From Bacillota bacterium (GTDB lineage Bacteria > Bacillota > Clostridia > Acetivibrionales > DSM-1351), in the NCBI GenBank assembly GCA_023397905.1, contig JAEWSZ010000165.1:1-7861 (forward strand): 7,861 bases of DNA, read 5' to 3'. Each line of letters opens with the position of its first letter. Position 1 is the stretch's first letter. The notes below the pieces were generated by a model, which made no database searches, was not told the origin of the DNA, and was given only the letters and a program-made list of their open reading frames with translations. Both the position numbers and the translations under genes were made by a program. Shown one piece after another: positions 4,905 to 7,861 of this stretch.

Positions 4905-5801
4905 ATGAGCTTGTCAGTAGAAAATGTCTCCAAAAAATTCGGAGAAAAACTGGTGGTGGACAATATCAGTTTTGAAGTGAAGGAACCGGGGGTTTTCGGC
5001 TTGCTGGGCACAAACGGAGCCGGTAAAACCACCACCATAAGAATGATACTGAATATTGTGAAAAAGGACAGCGGATCGATTAAGTGGAACGGCCGGCCCG
5101 TATACGAGCAGATTCAAAGCTTCGGATACCTTCCCGAAGAGAGGGGGTTATATCCGAAGGTAAAAGTTTCGGAACAGTTAATGTATTTTGCAGGGCTTAG
5201 GGGAGTTGGGCATGAAAAGGCCAAAAAGGCCATAAATTACTGGCTGGAGCGGCTGGAAGCAGAGCAGTACATAAATATGCCGGCTGAGAAGCTTTCCAAG
5301 GGAAATCAGCAGAAGATACAGTTAATTGCGTCCATTATCCATGATCCCGGTCTCATATTCATGGACGAACCCTTCAGCGGACTTGACCCTGTCAATACAG
5401 ACATGTTTAAGGGCGTCATCTATGAACTCATCGGCAAAGATAAAATAATCATCATGTCAAGTCATCAGATGAGCACAGTGGAAGAATTCTGCAGAGACAT
5501 AGTACTGCTCAAAAACGGAATTACGGTACTCAGCGGCGACCTTAAGAAAATCAAGCACAGCTATGGCAGAAACAATCTGGTAGTCAGCTGCGAAGGAAAT
5601 ATTGCGGAGCTGGCGGCAGAGGAAGGCATTACAAGCTGCAAACAGAACGCCGCAGGCTACGAGTTCAAAATTTCCGACGAAGAACAGGCCTACAGGCTGC
5701 TTGAAAAAATATTGAGCAGAAGGCTCCAGCTGGACAAATTTGAAATCAGGGAGCCGTCGCTGCATGAAATATTCATTGAAAAGGTGGGTGAAGCGAAATG
5801 A
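4905..5801 (+). CDS. ABC exporter ATP-binding protein (YhaQ/NatA-like)
   Basis: The 298-residue nucleotide-binding subunit has all core ABC motifs: Walker A GTNGAGKTT (35-43), Q-loop region GYLPEERGLYPK (74-85; an acidic LPEE form, as is usual in this subfamily), signature LSKGNQQK (130-137), Walker B LIFMDEP with D154 and E155 (150-156), D-loop SGLDP (158-162) and switch H187. After about residue 220 comes a C-terminal domain of the DUF4162 type ending in EPSLHEIFIEKVG. Length and layout match Bacillus subtilis YhaQ, from memory and without a search. It powers the ABC-2 permease encoded next, whose ATG overlaps its stop by 4 nt (ATGA). Substrates of such exporters include ions, antibiotics and peptides, and are not fixed here. 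Linkage to PadR suggests induction by a toxic or membrane-active compound. Confidence 0.93.
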   Translation: MSLSVENVSKKFGEKLVVDNISFEVKEPGVFGLLGTNGAGKTTTIRMILNIVKKDSGSIKWNGRPVYEQIQSFGYLPEERGLYPKVKVSEQLMYFAGLRGVGHEKAKKAINYWLERLEAEQYINMPAEKLSKGNQQKIQLIASIIHDPGLIFMDEPFSGLDPVNTDMFKGVIYELIGKDKIIIMSSHQMSTVEEFCRDIVLLKNGITVLSGDLKKIKHSYGRNNLVVSCEGNIAELAAEEGITSCKQNAAGYEFKISDEEQAYRLLEKILSRRLQLDKFEIREPSLHEIFIEKVGEAK

Positions 5802-7078
5802 AAGAATTTTTAGAGGTTTTCAGATATACTTTCAGAGAAAATCTGAGGAAAAAGGCATTTATAATTTCTACCGTCATAATGCTGATAATAGTTATTGGGG
5901 CAATGGTGATACCCGCCGTCATCTCATCAGGCACACAGCCGTCAGGCACAAGCAATGTACCGGAGCCGGGCAGTGCTGTGGGAACCGGCGGCAGCGGGAC
6001 CGGAAAGGATATTGTCTATCTGGTGGACAAAAGCGGATTGTTTACAGATAAGCTTGACCAGCTCCAGGCGCAGCTTCCGGGATATGATATAAAAATTCAC
6101 ACGGAGGACACCGGAGACTTGAAGGATAGAATTAAGTCAGGCGGAGGAATATATCTTATTGTCGCTTCAATTGTAAATGATTTGCCGTCCTTTGAGTACT
6201 ATACGAATCAATACGGAGAAGGCCCAAGTCCGGAAACCATTTCAGGAGCTTTCAGAAATGTGTATTCCACAGCCTTGCTGAAACAGGCAAATGTCCCGGA
6301 CGACATTATCAATAAAACTCTCGGCCATATAAACGTAAATGTCAACGAACTGGGTAAAAGCAAACTGGGCGGATATATTTCCAGCATATTTATGGACATT
6401 CTGCTGTTCTTTGCGGTATACTTCTACGGTTACGGAGTTTCAATGTCTGTGGCCTCGGAAAAGACCTCCAGGGTAATGGAGCTTCTGGTCACATCGGTAA
6501 AGCCTTCCAGAATAATACTGGGAAAGACCGCAGGTATGGGAGTTCTGGGACTTTTGCAGCTGGCGGTCATCATACTGGCAGGCGGGCTGACATATAGCCT
6601 GGTCTTCCCTGAGAATTTCGCCATAGGCGGTATAGGCCTGGATTTTTCAAGCTTTACCCCGCTTTCCATAGCTATGATGATAGTGTACTTTATACTGGGA
6701 TATACGCTGTATGCGCTGATGAACGCCGTTGTGGGAGCCACTGTCAGCAAAGCCGAAGATATAAATTCGGCCATGATGCCAATGTCCTTCATAGCCATAA
6801 TCGCATTTTATTTTTCGTACGGTACCTTTATGGTTCCTGACAGCACCGCTGCGAGGATAGCGTCGATGATACCTTTTACATCGCCTTTTTCAGTGCCTTC
6901 AAGAATGATGGCTACAAGGGTGCCCTTCTGGGAAATCGGGCTGTCGCTTTTGATTCTTGTGGCATCAATAATCATCATCGGGACCATATCCATAAAACTG
7001 TACTCTTTTGCGGTACTGCACTATGGAGACCGGCTCAAATTGGGAAAGCTTTTGCAGATTTCCAGAAATGAAAAATAA
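5798..7078 (+). CDS. ABC-2-type exporter permease (YhaP/NatB-like)
   Basis: The 426-residue membrane subunit has the ABC-2 (NatB/YhaP) layout. TM1 is at about 21-44, and a large external domain runs from about 45 to 190. About five more helices follow at roughly 193-215, 240-268, 287-314, 326-346 and 378-403. Between TM2 and TM3 lies the conserved cytosolic coupling segment SVASEKTSRVMELLVTSVKPSRIILGK (217-243), the hallmark of this family (pattern E-K-x-S-R-[IV]-M-E-[VL]-L). Right after TM1 is a low-complexity Gly/Ser/Pro stretch (44-70), probably a flexible outer linker and an odd local feature. The start at 5798 overlaps the ATPase stop by 4 nt and follows GGTGGGTG (5783-5790). With the ATPase it should form a 2+2 export complex. 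The substrate is unknown. Confidence 0.92.
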   Translation: MKEFLEVFRYTFRENLRKKAFIISTVIMLIIVIGAMVIPAVISSGTQPSGTSNVPEPGSAVGTGGSGTGKDIVYLVDKSGLFTDKLDQLQAQLPGYDIKIHTEDTGDLKDRIKSGGGIYLIVASIVNDLPSFEYYTNQYGEGPSPETISGAFRNVYSTALLKQANVPDDIINKTLGHINVNVNELGKSKLGGYISSIFMDILLFFAVYFYGYGVSMSVASEKTSRVMELLVTSVKPSRIILGKTAGMGVLGLLQLAVIILAGGLTYSLVFPENFAIGGIGLDFSSFTPLSIAMMIVYFILGYTLYALMNAVVGATVSKAEDINSAMMPMSFIAIIAFYFSYGTFMVPDSTAARIASMIPFTSPFSVPSRMMATRVPFWEIGLSLLILVASIIIIGTISIKLYSFAVLHYGDRLKLGKLLQISRNEK

Positions 7079-7086
7079 GTTTTTTA

Positions 7087-7115
7087 TTGATTCATGACAA
7101 CATATAGAATATCAT
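7087..7115 (+). promoter_or_regulatory. Weak candidate promoter upstream of manA
   Basis: TTGATT (7087-7092) and TATCAT (7110-7115), 17 bp apart, each match consensus at four or five of six positions. If used, transcription would begin near 7122 and the 15-bp hairpin would fall in the manA leader. The region is AT-rich, so a chance match is likely enough to keep confidence low. Confidence 0.3.
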
Positions 7116-7141
7116 TGTAGATGAATATATCTTAAAATTAG

Positions 7142-7184
7142 AAAGTCAATCTCCATTAGGATCTATTATATGGAGATTGACTTT
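7142..7184 (+). terminator. Perfect 15-bp hairpin between the ABC operon and manA
   Basis: Arms 7142-7156 and 7170-7184 are exact reverse complements around a 13-nt loop, and one extra T follows (7185). The plus-strand RNA ends in UUUU, so it can act as an intrinsic terminator for the exporter operon, 63 nt past its stop. The GC content is modest and the U-tract short. It lies only 34 nt before the manA ATG, so it may instead lie in the manA leader. Confidence 0.6.
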
Positions 7185-7218
7185 TGTGAAAATTTTCATT
7201 GTGATACGGAGGATTTCC

Positions 7219-7861
7219 ATGTACTATCCCATAAAATTTAAACCCGTTTATAAAGATTATATCTGGGGAGGCCGCTATTTCGAAAAATTTGAACGTGAGC
7301 TTCCGGAAGGCATCCTGGCTGAAAGCTGGGAGCTGTCCTGCCATAAAAACGGCGTAAGTATAGCCGCAAATGGAGAACTGGCAGGTAAAACCCTTCCCGA
7401 CATAGTGAAGGCAGACCCTCAAAATATTCTGGGCACAAAATTTCCAGCCGACTGTCGGGAGGTGCCTTTGCTGATAAAGCTTATAGATGCCAATGACAGG
7501 CTGTCCGTGCAGGTGCATCCAGATGATAATTACGCTGCGGTATATGAAGGCGGCTTGGGCAAGAACGAAATGTGGTATATTCTGGACGCCAGGCCCGGAG
7601 CCAAACTGGTGGCAGGCCTCAAGCCAGGCGTCACAAAGGAAGTGTTCACACAGGCCATAAAAGAAAACCGCATTGAAGAATGCCTTCTTGAGGTGGAGGT
7701 GCAGCCCGGAGATGTGATAAATATACCGGCGGGCCTCGTGCATGCCATCGGCGCCGGCATAGTCATAGCCGAGATACAGCAGACCTCGGATACGACCTAC
7801 AGGGTATTTGACTACAACAGGGTGGACAGCAGCGGAGTGGGGCGCCCTCTGCATCTGGACA
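7219..7861 (+). CDS. manA: Mannose-6-phosphate isomerase, class I (partial, 3' end outside window)
   Basis: The first 214 residues are present; short Firmicutes class I enzymes are about 310-320, so roughly a third is missing. The enzyme is a cytosolic zinc metalloenzyme that interconverts mannose-6-phosphate and fructose-6-phosphate, for mannose use or for making GDP-mannose precursors. The N-terminus MYYPIKFKPVYKDYIWGG, with ESWELSCH at 35-42, is typical. The zinc ligands are visible: Q98 and H100 in SVQVHPDD, E117 in GKNEMWYIL, and H175 in IPAGLVHAIGAG. IQQTSDTTYRVFDYNR (186-201) is another family block. ATG 7219 follows GGAGGA (7208-7213) with a 5-nt gap. It lies downstream of the hairpin and is probably a separate transcription unit from the exporter. 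Nothing is broken within the part seen. Confidence 0.93.
   Translation, partial: MYYPIKFKPVYKDYIWGGRYFEKFERELPEGILAESWELSCHKNGVSIAANGELAGKTLPDIVKADPQNILGTKFPADCREVPLLIKLIDANDRLSVQVHPDDNYAAVYEGGLGKNEMWYILDARPGAKLVAGLKPGVTKEVFTQAIKENRIEECLLEVEVQPGDVINIPAGLVHAIGAGIVIAEIQQTSDTTYRVFDYNRVDSSGVGRPLHLD

Noticed and set aside
7124..7133. AATATATCTT near manA, identical to part of the padR array
   Set aside because: The same 10-mer also occurs inside the permease coding region (about 6148-6157), so single copies are chance matches in AT-rich DNA.
7156..7854. 232-residue minus-strand ORF
   Set aside because: It is antisense to the manA-like gene, whose plus-strand frame shows the zinc ligands and family motifs; the minus frame resembles no family.

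Overview
The window looks like a stretch of chromosome from a low- to mid-GC Gram-positive anaerobe of the Clostridia. The reasons are strong GGAGG-type ribosome binding sites, heavy use of AGA/AGG arginine and ATA isoleucine codons, and gene families typical of that class (a short PadR regulator with a DUF2812 protein, and a YhaQ/YhaP-like ABC exporter). This placement is inference; no rRNA or marker gene is present. I see no tRNA, rRNA, CRISPR array or insertion sequence.

Layout. (1) Positions 1-606 hold the 3' end of a Pro/Gln-rich repeat protein, then a lysine/glutamate-rich helical ORF in another frame. The two are separated by a run of nine A residues, and a one-base slip there would fuse them into one protein. 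(2) A 24-bp hairpin at 649-701 works as a terminator for the minus-strand gene that follows. (3) Positions 725-2714 hold a divergent pair: an EamA/DMT-family 10-TM transporter (minus) and an AraC-family regulator (plus). Their shared control region carries repeated GCATA motifs. (4) A short-chain dehydrogenase (minus, 2727-3497) converges on the AraC gene with only 12 bp between the stop codons. (5) A 447-bp divergent regulatory region (3498-3944) follows. It holds a near-consensus promoter embedded in five GATATATC-like boxes spaced 15-16 bp apart, then a leader of about 190 nt with a possible 15-codon leader ORF. (6) A plus-strand operon runs from 3945 to 7078: PadR-type repressor, DUF2812 membrane protein, ABC ATPase and ABC-2 permease. 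The first two genes overlap by 17 nt and the last two by 4 nt. (7) A perfect 15-bp hairpin (7142-7184) precedes the start of a class I mannose-6-phosphate isomerase gene (manA-like) that runs off the window end.

How the genes probably work together. The padR operon looks like a self-regulated export or stress-response module: the PadR protein would bind the phased array at its own promoter, and induction would raise the DUF2812 protein and the ATPase/permease exporter. The AraC protein probably controls the divergent transporter. The dehydrogenase may belong to the same small metabolic unit, but nothing in the sequence proves that. The most interesting signals are the phased operator array with its leader, and the A9 frame junction.
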